Shown: positions 1 to 8,587 of the stretch, in pieces
How the letters are laid out: each line of letters begins with the position of its first letter
Position numbering within the stretch: position 1 is the first letter of the stretch
Source: Clostridiales bacterium UBA1248
Lineage (GTDB): Bacteria; Bacillota; Clostridia; Oscillospirales; CAG-272
Length of the DNA stretch: 16,420 bases
Assembly: GCA_002308615.1 (NCBI GenBank)
Contig: DBWC01000022.1
Span: 30,493-46,912, forward strand
Direction of reading: 5' to 3'
Notes under the pieces: generated by a model
What the model saw: only the letters and a program-made list of their open reading frames with translations
Databases searched by the model: none
Told to the model about the DNA's origin: nothing
Translations under genes and position numbers: made by a program

Positions 1-2460
1 GGACGTATCGCCGAGATGAAGACCGGTGAAGGTAAAACCCTCGCCGCGACGCTGCCGGCGTATCTTAACGCCCTGACCGGAAACGGCGTGCATATAGTTA
101 CCGTAAACGACTACCTTGCCACGCGTGACAGCGAGGAGATGGGCAGGATATATAACTTTTTGGGTCTGTCCTGCGGACTTATAATTTCAAACGAGCGCGA
201 CAACAGTATAAAGCGTCAGGCTTATGCCGCGGACATAACGTACGGTACGAACAACGAATTCGGCTTTGACTATCTGCGCGACAACATGGTGACGTATAAA
301 GACAGAATGGTACAGCGCGGCCACGCTTACGCGATAGTCGACGAGGTGGACTCCATACTCATAGACGAGGCGAGGACGCCGCTTATCATATCCGGCCCCG
401 GCGACAAGCCGACGGATCTGTACGACAGAGCCGAATCTTTCGTAAAAGGCTTGCGTATGTATAAGATGAAGGAAATAGACTCGAAAGAGGATATGGACTC
501 GTCTTCTGTATCGGAGGAATACGATTATATAGTCGATGAAAAGGCGAAGACCTCCGTTTTAACAAAGCGCGGTATAGAACGCGCGGAGAAATTCTTCAAC
601 TTAGAAAACTACGGAGCGCCGGAAAACGCGGAGATAGCGCATCACATAAACCAGGCGATAAAAGCGCACGGCAACTATCATATTGACGACGACTACGTAG
701 TAAAAGACGGCGAGGTCATTATAGTCGACTCCTTTACCGGACGTCTTATGTTCGGACGCCGCTATAACGAGGGCCTGCATCAGGCTATAGAGGCGAAAGA
801 GGGCGTACAGATAGAAAAAGAGTCAAAGACGCTTGCCACCATCACGTTCCAGAACTATTTCCGTCTGTATAACAAGCTCGCCGGTATGACCGGTACGGCG
901 CTTACAGAGGACGAGGAATTCCGCGAGATATACAACCTTGACGTCGTTGAGATACCGACGAACAAGCCTATGATAAGAATTGACCGCGAGGACGTCGTTT
1001 TCAAGACAGCCGCCTCAAAGCTTGACGCTATAATCGATCAGATAAAGGAATGCCACGAAAAGGATCAGCCGGTGCTTGTCGGTACCATTACGATAGACAA
1101 GTCCGAGATGCTTTCAAAACGGCTTAAAAAAGAGGGCATAGATCACGTAGTCTTAAACGCCAAATACCATGAAAAAGAAGCGGAGATAGTCGCTCAGGCG
1201 GGATGCCCCGGCGCTGTCACCATTTCCACCAACATGGCGGGCCGCGGCACGGACATTATGCTCGGCGGCAACCCCGAATGGCTGGCTAAAGCCGAGATGA
1301 GAAAAATGGGCTATGAGGAAGCCGTTATCGCTCAGGCTACCGGTACCTCGCAGTCCGTTGAAGAAGAAGTTTTAGCCGCGCGCGAGGTCTTCCATGAGCT
1401 TTATCAGAAGCACAGAGAAGAAATAATACCCGCGTACGAAAAAGTAAAAGCGGCGGGCGGTCTGTTCATTTTAGGTACGGAGCGCCACGAATCAAGGCGT
1501 ATAGACAACCAGCTCCGCGGACGCGCCGGACGTCAGGGCGACCCGGGCGAATCGAGATTCTATATATCTTTTGAAGACGATCTTATGCGTCTGTTCGGCT
1601 CCGAGAACAGGATGAAGCGCGCGATGATGCTCACGCCCGACGGCGTGCCGATAGAGGCGAAAATTTTAACGAGCGTTATAGAAAACGCGCAGAAGCGGCT
1701 TGAGTCCATAAACTTTGAGCGCAGAAAGAACGTTTTGATGTTCGACGACGTCATGAATCAGCAGAGAAAGCAGATCTACGATCAGAGAAACGAGATCTTA
1801 AACGACGGCGATATGCGCGAGAAGATCATGGATATGATAGAGCAGACGGTCGAAGACGCTGCGGCGAGATGCACGGCGTCCGACGATCCGAACGAATGGC
1901 TCTTTGACGAGCTTCACAGTAAATACCGCGGCATCATCTTATCCGACGACGATTTCAGATATACGGCGGAGGAGCTTAAAACCGTAAAGCGCGAGGATAT
2001 CGTCGAGGAGATGAAAAAGCGCGCGATGGAGCGTTACGCGGAACAGGAAAAGATCTTCGGCGACCAGATGCGCGAGATAGAACGCGTAATACTTCTGACG
2101 ACGCTCGATTCACTCTGGATGGACCATATAGACGCGATGGACGACGTAAGAGACGGCATAGGTCTGCAGTCGTACGCGCAGAGGAACCCCGTGACCGAAT
2201 TCAAGCTCGCCGCGTCCGACGCGTTTGATGAAATGATAGACGACATACGCGAGAACACCGTGCGCCGCATTCTCTCCGTAAGGCCGAGGATGCAGATAAA
2301 ACGCACGGAGGAGCGCGAGATGACGGCGGGCGCACCCGACAAAACGGTCAAGAAAAAACCGATAGTCAAAAAAGTAAAAGTGGGACCGAACGATCCGTGC
2401 CCCTGCGGATCCGGTCTGAAATATAAAAAGTGCTGCGGCAAACCCGGCACCGGAAACTGA
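1..2460 (+). CDS. secA: Preprotein translocase ATPase SecA (5' partial)
   Basis: SecA is the ATP-driven motor that pushes unfolded preproteins through the SecYEG channel at the cytoplasmic membrane. The reading frame is open from base 1 (GRIAEMKTGEGKT), so the ATG at base 16 is internal and roughly 95 N-terminal residues lie outside the window. In visible numbering, Walker A (MKTGEGKT) is at residues 6-13, the Walker B region DEVDSILIDEART near 113-125, then the preprotein-binding domain. The second helicase lobe has TNMAGRGTDIMLGGN and QLRGRAGRQGDPGESRF. The helical wing and scaffold follow. The C-terminus is a zinc-binding SEC-C motif with C800, C802, C811 and C812, which binds SecB or ribosomes in relatives. 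The 819 visible residues fit a full SecA of about 910. The next gene starts one base after the stop codon. Identification is secure. Confidence 0.98.
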   Translation, partial: GRIAEMKTGEGKTLAATLPAYLNALTGNGVHIVTVNDYLATRDSEEMGRIYNFLGLSCGLIISNERDNSIKRQAYAADITYGTNNEFGFDYLRDNMVTYKDRMVQRGHAYAIVDEVDSILIDEARTPLIISGPGDKPTDLYDRAESFVKGLRMYKMKEIDSKEDMDSSSVSEEYDYIVDEKAKTSVLTKRGIERAEKFFNLENYGAPENAEIAHHINQAIKAHGNYHIDDDYVVKDGEVIIVDSFTGRLMFGRRYNEGLHQAIEAKEGVQIEKESKTLATITFQNYFRLYNKLAGMTGTALTEDEEFREIYNLDVVEIPTNKPMIRIDREDVVFKTAASKLDAIIDQIKECHEKDQPVLVGTITIDKSEMLSKRLKKEGIDHVVLNAKYHEKEAEIVAQAGCPGAVTISTNMAGRGTDIMLGGNPEWLAKAEMRKMGYEEAVIAQATGTSQSVEEEVLAAREVFHELYQKHREEIIPAYEKVKAAGGLFILGTERHESRRIDNQLRGRAGRQGDPGESRFYISFEDDLMRLFGSENRMKRAMMLTPDGVPIEAKILTSVIENAQKRLESINFERRKNVLMFDDVMNQQRKQIYDQRNEILNDGDMREKIMDMIEQTVEDAAARCTASDDPNEWLFDELHSKYRGIILSDDDFRYTAEELKTVKREDIVEEMKKRAMERYAEQEKIFGDQMREIERVILLTTLDSLWMDHIDAMDDVRDGIGLQSYAQRNPVTEFKLAASDAFDEMIDDIRENTVRRILSVRPRMQIKRTEEREMTAGAPDKTVKKKPIVKKVKVGPNDPCPCGSGLKYKKCCGKPGTGN

Positions 2461-2461
2461 T

Positions 2462-3088
2462 ATGGGATTCGGAATAATATTCACAGGTTATCTTTTTACC
2501 GTATTTGACCTGGGCTTCATTGTAAATGAGGCCCTTCTGGTGTTTTTCTGCAAAATTTTATGCGTTATCGGCTACACCGTGCTCATATTCGGTCTGCGCA
2601 AATTCGCCGCGTATTCAAAATACGCAAAATACGCTATGTTCGGCGCGGTCTTACTTGACCTCGCAATGATATTTGACGCTTTGATACAGGGTTTATGGAG
2701 CTATGGCGGAATGAACGAGTCTTTAATGGTCGGTATAAGAACGTATTCTTTTACCGTAAACGCCGTGCTTTTCGCTCTGACGCAGGTGCTTTTGATGTAC
2801 GCCGTGTTCGATATGGGACGGCAGACGGATTGTGAAAAGGTCAAAAAGAACGGCATACGCTCCGTCGCCGCGACCGCCGCTTTCTGCATAGTCAATATAA
2901 CCGCGTCGCTTCCTGTCAAATTCGGCGACGTGTTCGACGTGATAAGATACGCGCTGTTTATAGTCGTTACGGTGATCAACGCCGTGACGCTTTACTCCGC
3001 GTACAGATATATATGCCTTGACACGGAGCTTGAAGCCGAGCAGGCCGAAGCGCTGAAAGAAAGGACCTTTAAAAAGGACAAAAAATAA
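2462..3088 (+). CDS. Multi-pass membrane protein of unknown function
   Basis: I do not recognise this 208-residue protein. It shows about six hydrophobic segments, roughly at residues 3-21, 25-45, 55-77, 95-117, 130-150 and 158-182. A charged, helix-prone tail rich in Glu and Lys follows and ends in KKDKK, probably in the cytoplasm. There is no signal peptide cleavage site and no recognisable catalytic motif. It starts one base after the secA stop with only a weak ribosome binding site, and its TAA overlaps the truB ATG by one base (TAATG). Translation is therefore probably coupled to both neighbours. Position beside secA might suggest a link to membrane biology, but that is inference from location only. 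The gene is likely real because its base use matches its neighbours and the junctions are so tight. Confidence 0.85.
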   Translation: MGFGIIFTGYLFTVFDLGFIVNEALLVFFCKILCVIGYTVLIFGLRKFAAYSKYAKYAMFGAVLLDLAMIFDALIQGLWSYGGMNESLMVGIRTYSFTVNAVLFALTQVLLMYAVFDMGRQTDCEKVKKNGIRSVAATAAFCIVNITASLPVKFGDVFDVIRYALFIVVTVINAVTLYSAYRYICLDTELEAEQAEALKERTFKKDKK

Positions 3089-3984
3089 TGGAGCCTGACG
3101 GAATAATCTTAATAGACAAACCTAAAGGCATTACGTCGCACGACGCTGTAAACCGAATGCGGCGTCTTTTGCGTACAAAAAAGATCGGTCATACCGGAAC
3201 GCTCGACCCGGACGCGACCGGTCTTCTCGTCATTCTGGCGGGACGCGCGGCAAAAGCGGCGGAATATATAACGGCGGATGAGAAAGTCTATGAAGCAATT
3301 CTTCGCCTCGGCATAACGACCGACACGCAGGACATAAGCGGAGAAATAATATCAAAATGCGACGTCACCCCGGACAGCGAAGCGGTATACGGCGCCGTGC
3401 GGTCGTTTGAGGGCGCGTATATGCAGATACCGCCGATGTATTCCGCGTTAAAGCAAAACGGCAGAAAGTTAGTCGATCTTGCAAGACGCGGCATAGAAGT
3501 TGAGCGCGAGCCGCGCGAGGTAGTTATAAAAGAAATAAAAGCGCAAAAAATAAACGGGCGTGATTACGGCATATACGTCAGATGCTCAAAGGGAACGTAT
3601 ATCAGAACGCTGTGCGACGATATAGGAAAAAAGCTCGGCTGCGGCGGATGTATGGCGGAACTGCGCCGCATAAAAAGCGGTAATTTTGATATAAAAGACG
3701 CCGTCACGCTGTCTGAATGTGAGAATATGACGTACGAACAGTTATGTGAGCGGCTCATGCCGACGGAAAGTCTTTTCTCTTCTCTGCCGGTCCTGAAATT
3801 AAGCGGCTTTTTCTTAAAGCTCTGCAAAAGCGGCTGTGAGATATACCAAAAAAAGATAAACACGTCGTTTGAACCCGGGCAAAGAGTGCGGTTATACGAT
3901 GAGGAAGGCTTCTTTGCTTTGGGTGAAACGGGAGAATACGAGGACGGCACAGCCGTCAAAAGCGTCAAGGTGTTCAGACTATGA
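3088..3984 (+). CDS. truB: tRNA pseudouridine(55) synthase TruB
   Basis: TruB isomerises uridine 55 in the T-psi-C loop of tRNAs to pseudouridine and also acts as a tRNA folding chaperone. The 298 residues match the usual family length. The N-terminus has the family motif IILIDKPKGITSHDAV at residues 6-21. The catalytic motif GHTGTLDPDATG is at residues 34-45 with nucleophilic Asp40. Further along come the conserved MQIPPMYSALKQNGRKL and KGTYIRTLCDDIG blocks. The last 60 or so residues fit the C-terminal PUA-like RNA-binding domain. It overlaps the upstream gene by one base and mfd by four (ATGA), so it sits inside a coupled cluster. The common partners rbfA and ribF are not adjacent here. 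Confidence 0.97.
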   Translation: MEPDGIILIDKPKGITSHDAVNRMRRLLRTKKIGHTGTLDPDATGLLVILAGRAAKAAEYITADEKVYEAILRLGITTDTQDISGEIISKCDVTPDSEAVYGAVRSFEGAYMQIPPMYSALKQNGRKLVDLARRGIEVEREPREVVIKEIKAQKINGRDYGIYVRCSKGTYIRTLCDDIGKKLGCGGCMAELRRIKSGNFDIKDAVTLSECENMTYEQLCERLMPTESLFSSLPVLKLSGFFLKLCKSGCEIYQKKINTSFEPGQRVRLYDEEGFFALGETGEYEDGTAVKSVKVFRL

Positions 3985-6900
3985 ATTTAATAAAAGACCT
4001 TTTCCGCGCCATAGGCGAATACAAAGCGTTTGTGCAGACGCGGGATGAAATGATAAAATATGAAAAAGCCCGTCCGGTACTCGCCTCCGGGCTTTGTGAC
4101 GGCGCGAAATTCGCTTTCTGCGCGTGTCTGTGCGAGGACGCCGGAAATGGCAAGCCCGCGCTGATCGTCTGCGGCGACGAAAAAGAGATGATGCGGGTAT
4201 ACGCGGCGCTGACAGAGCTTAAGCTTAAGTGCCTTATATATCCGGAGCGCGATTTTTCGCTTTCAAACGTCGCCTGCTCTCACGAATACGAGCAGGAGCG
4301 CATAGGCGTTCTGACCGCCGTGCTTGACGGCTCCGTCGACTGCGTCGTTACGACGCCCGGCGCCGCGCTGCAGTATACCATACCTAAAGAAAAACTTAAA
4401 AAATACAACCGCAGATATTCGGTCGAGGACGTCCTCGATCTGCCGGAGTTGTCCGATTATCTCGTGTCGTGCGGCTACAACCGCGTCACAAGCGTTGACG
4501 GCGCGGGACAGTTTGCCGTCCGCGGCGGGATCATAGACATTTTTCCGCCGTCGTCTGCCGAACCTTACCGTGCGGAGCTTTTCGGCGATATGATAGACAG
4601 CTTAGGCATTTTCGATATAATAAGCCAGCGCAGGATAGAAAACGTGCCGTCTTTTTCGATATATCCCGTACGCGAGGTCTTAGCCGACGATAAAAGCAAA
4701 GAAAAAGTAAAAGCGGTAATAAAAGCGCAGATAAAAAAAGCGTCAAGGGAAGAAACGAAAAAAGCCCTTGAAGGCGAGCTTTCTTCGCTTGAAAACACAG
4801 CCATGCCGGATTTTTTGGATAAATATATCAGCGTCGTATACGAGCAGAAGCAGACGCTTCTCGACTATTTCAAAGACGCCCTCGTCATATGCGACGCGCC
4901 GAACACGATAGCCGACAGGATAAAGGGCTCGGCTAAGGCGGACGAGCTTTCCGTGTCTTTATTGATAGAACAGGGACAGATAAACGGAAAATACGCGGAA
5001 TACAGAGCGCCCGGCGCCGCGTTTGACGTTTTTGCAGAAGAGTCGGCGGCGGTATATATAGACAACTTCTCATCCGGCGGATTAAAGTACGGCGGCGTTT
5101 TCTCGTTCCGCACCTCTTCACCGCTTTCTTATAACGACAGCTTTGAGCTTTTGCGCGACGATCTGCAAAGATATATAGACGGCAAATGGGGCGTAGTGCT
5201 GCTCTGTGAAAACGAGGCGGTCGCGCGGTCGTATTCCGATATGTTATACGAAACGGGAACGGCTGCGCCGTACGTAAGCTCGGATAAGCAGACAAACGCG
5301 GAAGACGTGTATAAAACGCCGTATATCATTTATCCGTGCGGCGTGCCGGGATTTATCTCGGAGCAGTCGCGCTTTGCGGTAATTTCGCTCTGCCAAAACG
5401 GCAGTCTTTACGGCAAAGCCATGGTAAAACGCCGCGCCGCAAGAAAAAAACAGGTTTCAGCAAAGGAAAGGATCTTATCTTACGCCGATCTTACGCCCGG
5501 CGATTACGTCGTCCACGACACGCACGGCATAGGCGTTTTCGTCGGCATCAAGACGCTTGACGGTTACGACGGCTGCCGGCGTGATTTTCTGCATATAAAA
5601 TACGCGGAAAACGGCGTTTTGTACGTTCCGTGCGACAGACTTGATTCTATTTCAAAATATATAGGCGCCGGCGCGGAGACCGGGACCGTGCGATTGAACA
5701 AAATGGGCTCCGCCGACTGGGAGCGCGCAAAAACAAGAGCGAAAGCCGCGGCAAAGGAAATGGCTGCGGAGCTTATAGACCTGTACGCAAAGCGTCTGCG
5801 CAGACCGGGCATAGCGTTTTCCGCAGACGACGATATGCAGGCGCAGTTCGAGGCGGCGTTTGAATACGAGGAGACGGACGGCCAGCTTGAAGCGTCAAAC
5901 GACATAAAGCGCGATATGTGCTCGTCCCATCCGATGGACAGACTGCTCTGCGGCGACGTGGGCTTCGGCAAAACGGAGGTGGCGCTCCGCGCCGCGTTCA
6001 AGGCGGCGGCGGACGGATATCAGACCGCCGTGCTCGTGCCTACGACGATCTTAGCGCTGCAGCATTACCAGACTATACTGTCGCGTATGCGCGGCTTTGC
6101 CGTGACCGTCGATATGCTCTCGCGCTTCAGGACGGGAAAACAGCAGACAGAAACGCTGCGCAAACTCAAACGCGGCGATATTGATATTATAGTCGGCACG
6201 CACAGACTGCTTTCAGACGACGTGGAATTCAAGAAATTAGGGCTTATAATCGTTGACGAGGAACAGAGATTCGGCGTAGCGCACAAAGAAAAGCTCAAAA
6301 AAATGAGCGAGGTCGCGGACGTTTTAACTCTCACCGCAACGCCTATCCCGCGAACGCTGAACATGGCTATATCCGGCATACGCGATATGAGCATTTTAGA
6401 CGAGGCGCCGATGGACCGCCTGCCTCCGCAGACGTACGTGCTCGAATACGACGATATGATAATAGCCGAGGCGCTTAAAAAAGAACTGCGCCGCGGCGGA
6501 CAGGTATTTTATCTGCACAACGATACGGAAACTATACAGAACTGCACGGCAAAAATAAAAGAAATGTGCCCGGATGCGACGGTCGTTTACGCCCACGGCA
6601 AAATGGATAAAGAAGAGCTGTCCGACATCTGGCGCGACGTCATAAACGGAAGTATAGACATTTTAGTCTGCACCACGATAATAGAGACCGGCGTCGACGT
6701 GCCTAACGCCAACACGCTGATAATCGAAGACGCGGATAGGCTCGGTCTTTCCCAGCTTCACCAGATACGAGGCAGGATAGGCAGAAGCAACCGCCGCTCT
6801 TACGCGTATTTCACGTACAGACCGTATAAGTCGCTTACCGAGATAGCGGAAAAAAGGCTGTCCGCAATAAGAGAATACACGGAATTCGGTTCGGGCTTCA

Positions 6901-7478
6901 AAATTGCTCTGCGCGATCTTGAAATACGCGGCGCGGGCGATCTTTTAGGCGCGGAACAGCACGGACATATAGATTCCGTCGGCTACGATATGTATATAAA
7001 GCTTTTGAACGAAGCCGTGCTTGAGGAAAAAGGCGAGATAATACAGCCCGTAAAGGAATGTACCGTAAACGTACAGTATTCCGCTTATATACCGAAAAAC
7101 TACATCGGCGCAGACGGTCTGCGTATAGAAATGTATAAGAAAATATCGCATATTACCTCGCCCGCCGATTTAGACGACGTTGCCGACGAGCTATTCGACC
7201 GCTTCGGCGAATTTCCGGGTCTCGTTGACAATCTGCTGTATGTTTCGCTTCTGCGCGCGCTCGGATGCTCGCTTGACGTGGAGCGTATAGACCAGCGCGA
7301 CGGCAGGATAGTGCTTACACCGTACGAATTCGACGCGGAAAAATGGGTCGTCATAACCTCAGCCTCAAAGGGCAGACTTATGATAAGCCCCGGCAGAAAA
7401 CCCGTGATCGTATTCAGGCAAAAACAGAAAGAAAACGCGCTCCATACGCTGTGCGAGATCTTATCGTATAAAGAATAA
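3981..7478 (+). CDS. mfd: Transcription-repair coupling factor Mfd
   Basis: Mfd is a DNA translocase that pushes stalled RNA polymerase off damaged template strands and recruits UvrA for excision repair. At 1165 residues it has the normal length. The N-terminal third is the UvrB-homology region (for example FAVRGGIIDIFPPSS). The RNA polymerase interaction domain starts near residue 506 with PGDYVVHDTHGIGVFVGI. The RecG-like motor has Walker A (GDVGFGKTE) near 657-665, the DEEQRFG box near 758 and TATPIPRTLNMA near 785. The second lobe has TTIIETGVDVPNANT and QIRGRIGRSNRRSYAYF. The last 140 residues or so form the autoinhibitory C-terminal domain. Its ATG overlaps the truB stop by four bases, implying coupled translation. 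A mosaic repeat begins three bases after its stop, and the likely transcription terminator is at 7751-7780. Confidence 0.98.
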   Translation: MNLIKDLFRAIGEYKAFVQTRDEMIKYEKARPVLASGLCDGAKFAFCACLCEDAGNGKPALIVCGDEKEMMRVYAALTELKLKCLIYPERDFSLSNVACSHEYEQERIGVLTAVLDGSVDCVVTTPGAALQYTIPKEKLKKYNRRYSVEDVLDLPELSDYLVSCGYNRVTSVDGAGQFAVRGGIIDIFPPSSAEPYRAELFGDMIDSLGIFDIISQRRIENVPSFSIYPVREVLADDKSKEKVKAVIKAQIKKASREETKKALEGELSSLENTAMPDFLDKYISVVYEQKQTLLDYFKDALVICDAPNTIADRIKGSAKADELSVSLLIEQGQINGKYAEYRAPGAAFDVFAEESAAVYIDNFSSGGLKYGGVFSFRTSSPLSYNDSFELLRDDLQRYIDGKWGVVLLCENEAVARSYSDMLYETGTAAPYVSSDKQTNAEDVYKTPYIIYPCGVPGFISEQSRFAVISLCQNGSLYGKAMVKRRAARKKQVSAKERILSYADLTPGDYVVHDTHGIGVFVGIKTLDGYDGCRRDFLHIKYAENGVLYVPCDRLDSISKYIGAGAETGTVRLNKMGSADWERAKTRAKAAAKEMAAELIDLYAKRLRRPGIAFSADDDMQAQFEAAFEYEETDGQLEASNDIKRDMCSSHPMDRLLCGDVGFGKTEVALRAAFKAAADGYQTAVLVPTTILALQHYQTILSRMRGFAVTVDMLSRFRTGKQQTETLRKLKRGDIDIIVGTHRLLSDDVEFKKLGLIIVDEEQRFGVAHKEKLKKMSEVADVLTLTATPIPRTLNMAISGIRDMSILDEAPMDRLPPQTYVLEYDDMIIAEALKKELRRGGQVFYLHNDTETIQNCTAKIKEMCPDATVVYAHGKMDKEELSDIWRDVINGSIDILVCTTIIETGVDVPNANTLIIEDADRLGLSQLHQIRGRIGRSNRRSYAYFTYRPYKSLTEIAEKRLSAIREYTEFGSGFKIALRDLEIRGAGDLLGAEQHGHIDSVGYDMYIKLLNEAVLEEKGEIIQPVKECTVNVQYSAYIPKNYIGADGLRIEMYKKISHITSPADLDDVADELFDRFGEFPGLVDNLLYVSLLRALGCSLDVERIDQRDGRIVLTPYEFDAEKWVVITSASKGRLMISPGRKPVIVFRQKQKENALHTLCEILSYKE

Positions 7479-7480
7479 TA

Positions 7481-7740
7481 TAGGGGTCGTCGCCCCGACT
7501 ATCCGTGCGCCTTACGGCGCGCTTGGGTGGGCGCGGCTGTAGGACGGGGGGCTTACTTCCGTCAAGCCCCCTCAATCTCTTCGGAGATTGTGGGAGGGGT
7601 AAGGGGGTTTGGGGGTTGGTGCGGAACGCGCCGGAGGGGTGGGAAACCCCCAAACGAAATCTGCACGGCATATCGACCCGTGCCGCAGACAATTCATATC
7701 CCCGCGGGACGCTGCATCTTAATTCTGAATTCTTAATTCT
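7481..7740. repeat. Mosaic intergenic repeat locus 1
   Basis: No gene is credible in this stretch. It is built from short GC-rich hairpin modules. The first, 7483-7496, is GGGG-TCGTCG-CCCC. The module at 7567-7619 reads CCCCCTCAATCTCTTCGGAG and continues through a G-rich tract, and 7631-7654 carries GGAGGGGTGGG-AAACCCCC. At 7719-7740 is a TTAATTCTGAATTCTTAATT motif. The same modules recur at 15565-15805 in the same window with different order and partly different orientation. There is no transposase, so this is a non-autonomous or REP-like dispersed repeat. It separates mfd from the terminator at 7751-7780. Confidence 0.75.
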
Positions 7741-7750
7741 ACATCAATTT

Positions 7751-7780
7751 GTCGCTTTTCAAGCGACCTTTTTTATTTTA
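7751..7780 (+). terminator. Intrinsic terminator, likely for the secA-mfd cluster
   Basis: A 7-bp perfect stem (GTCGCTT, 7751-7757, with AAGCGAC, 7761-7767) has a three-base loop and is followed by CTTTTTTATTTTA. This is a standard Rho-independent terminator on the + strand. It lies 270 bases after mfd, with the mosaic repeat in between. Confidence 0.8.
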
Positions 7781-7794
7781 TCCCGGTGTATAAT
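7766..7794 (+). promoter_or_regulatory. Candidate sigma-A promoter for the VWA gene
   Basis: A consensus -10 box TATAAT is at 7789-7794, about 34 bases before the ATG. Seventeen bases upstream the hexamer is ACCTTT, a poor -35 box, and it overlaps the terminator stem and T-tract. The start of transcription would be near 7801. Confidence 0.5.
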
Positions 7795-7827
7795 GAGGTC
7801 ACAAAAAAGAAAGAGAGGTAAATAAAA

Positions 7828-8412
7828 ATGAAAAACAACACAATGGAGCTCGTATTCATCTTAGACAAAAGCGGATCGATGCACGGACTTGAAGCGGACA
7901 CGATAGGCGGCTTCAACTCTGTGATAGAAGAACAGAAAAAAACGGAGGGCGAGGTGCTCGTCACCACTGTGCTCTTCTCAAACGCATCCGAGACGGTACA
8001 CGACCGCGTGAGCATAAGCGAAATTAAGCCGATGACGGACAAGGATTACCATACCGGCGGCTGTACCGCTCTGCTCGACGCGGTAGGCGATACTATCGGG
8101 CATATCGAAAAGATACACAAATACGTAAGAGCCGAGGACGTACCGGAAAAGACGATGTTCGTTATAACGACGGACGGAATGGAAAACGCAAGCAGAAAGT
8201 ACAAAGGTGATCAGGTGCGCAAAATGGTGGAGAAAAAGAAAGAGGAAGGCTGGGAATTCATCTTTTTAGCCTCCAACATAGACGCGGCTGAGGCGGCGGA
8301 GAACTTAGGCGTCGGCGCCGCAAACTCGGCGCAGTTCGACGCCACGCCGGCGGGCAGCAGAATGATGTTCGCCAAAGCCTGCTGCGAAATATCCGAAAAA
8401 AGAAGGAAATAA
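7828..8412 (+). CDS. Stand-alone VWA-domain protein
   Basis: This 194-residue protein is a single von Willebrand factor type A domain. The metal-ion-dependent adhesion site is complete: DKSGS with D13, S15 and S17, a Thr near T80 in HTGGCTALLDAV, and D116 in VITTDGMENAS. Such domains bind a divalent metal and mediate protein-protein contacts. There is no signal peptide or membrane segment, so it should be cytoplasmic. A strong Shine-Dalgarno (AGAGAGG, about 7812-7818) precedes the ATG with good spacing. No MoxR-type ATPase or second VWA gene is adjacent, so its partner is unknown. Relatives occur on bacterial chromosomes and in phages, but I see no phage gene here. The gene appears to be a single-gene transcript convergent with rplA. 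Confidence 0.85.
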   Translation: MKNNTMELVFILDKSGSMHGLEADTIGGFNSVIEEQKKTEGEVLVTTVLFSNASETVHDRVSISEIKPMTDKDYHTGGCTALLDAVGDTIGHIEKIHKYVRAEDVPEKTMFVITTDGMENASRKYKGDQVRKMVEKKKEEGWEFIFLASNIDAAEAAENLGVGAANSAQFDATPAGSRMMFAKACCEISEKRRK

Positions 8413-8415
8413 AAA

Positions 8416-8525
8416 CTCCTTCCGTCTCGCGCAAGCGCGATCCGCCTCCCTTTGAGACGGAGGCAAAAAAGGCTCCCTCTCCGAGGGAGCTGTCTGCCGG
8501 GTATTTTCCCGGCAGACTGAAGGAG
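8416..8525. repeat. Inverted pair of hairpin repeat modules
   Basis: Two diverged copies of one module face each other, bounded by CTCCTTC (8416-8422) and its complement GAAGGAG (8519-8525). The right copy has perfect stems GCTCCCTC/GAGGGAGC (8472-8479 with 8483-8490) and GTCTGCCGGG/CCCGGCAGAC (8492-8501 with 8508-8517). The left copy has TCGCGC/GCGCGA (8427-8432 with 8435-8440) and GCCTCC/GGAGGC (8444-8449 with 8459-8464). The whole 110 bases can fold into one branched structure between two convergent genes. I recall similar CTCCCTC-type repeats from gut Clostridia, but that is memory, not a search. Confidence 0.75.
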
Positions 8526-8543
8526 TTCGTCTTCACTGTGAAC

Positions 8544-8574
8544 AAAAAATGCGTACTTATCGTACGCATTTTTT
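8544..8574. terminator. Bidirectional intrinsic terminator
   Basis: A perfect 13-bp inverted repeat (AAAAAATGCGTAC with GTACGCATTTTTT) has a five-base loop. Its A and T flanks give a U-tract on either strand. It lies between the ends of the convergent VWA gene (+) and rplA (-), and probably stops both transcripts, marking the end of the rpmG-rplA operon. Confidence 0.88.
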
Positions 8575-8587
8575 ATTGTCGATCAGA

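Noticed and set aside
5564..6001. Open frame of 145 codons antisense to mfd
   Set aside because: It lies wholly inside the conserved RNA polymerase interaction and helicase region of mfd and is Ser/Ala-rich, typical of a shadow frame.
7505..7825. Open frame of 106 codons across the mosaic repeat
   Set aside because: It runs through hairpin repeats and the terminator, has low-complexity Gly/Arg/Trp-rich translation and no ribosome binding site. A second frame of 69 codons overlaps it in the same repeat.
7828..8412. VWA gene as a marker of a prophage
   Set aside because: Phage relatives exist, but no integrase, capsid, lysis or attachment site is nearby and core genes flank it.
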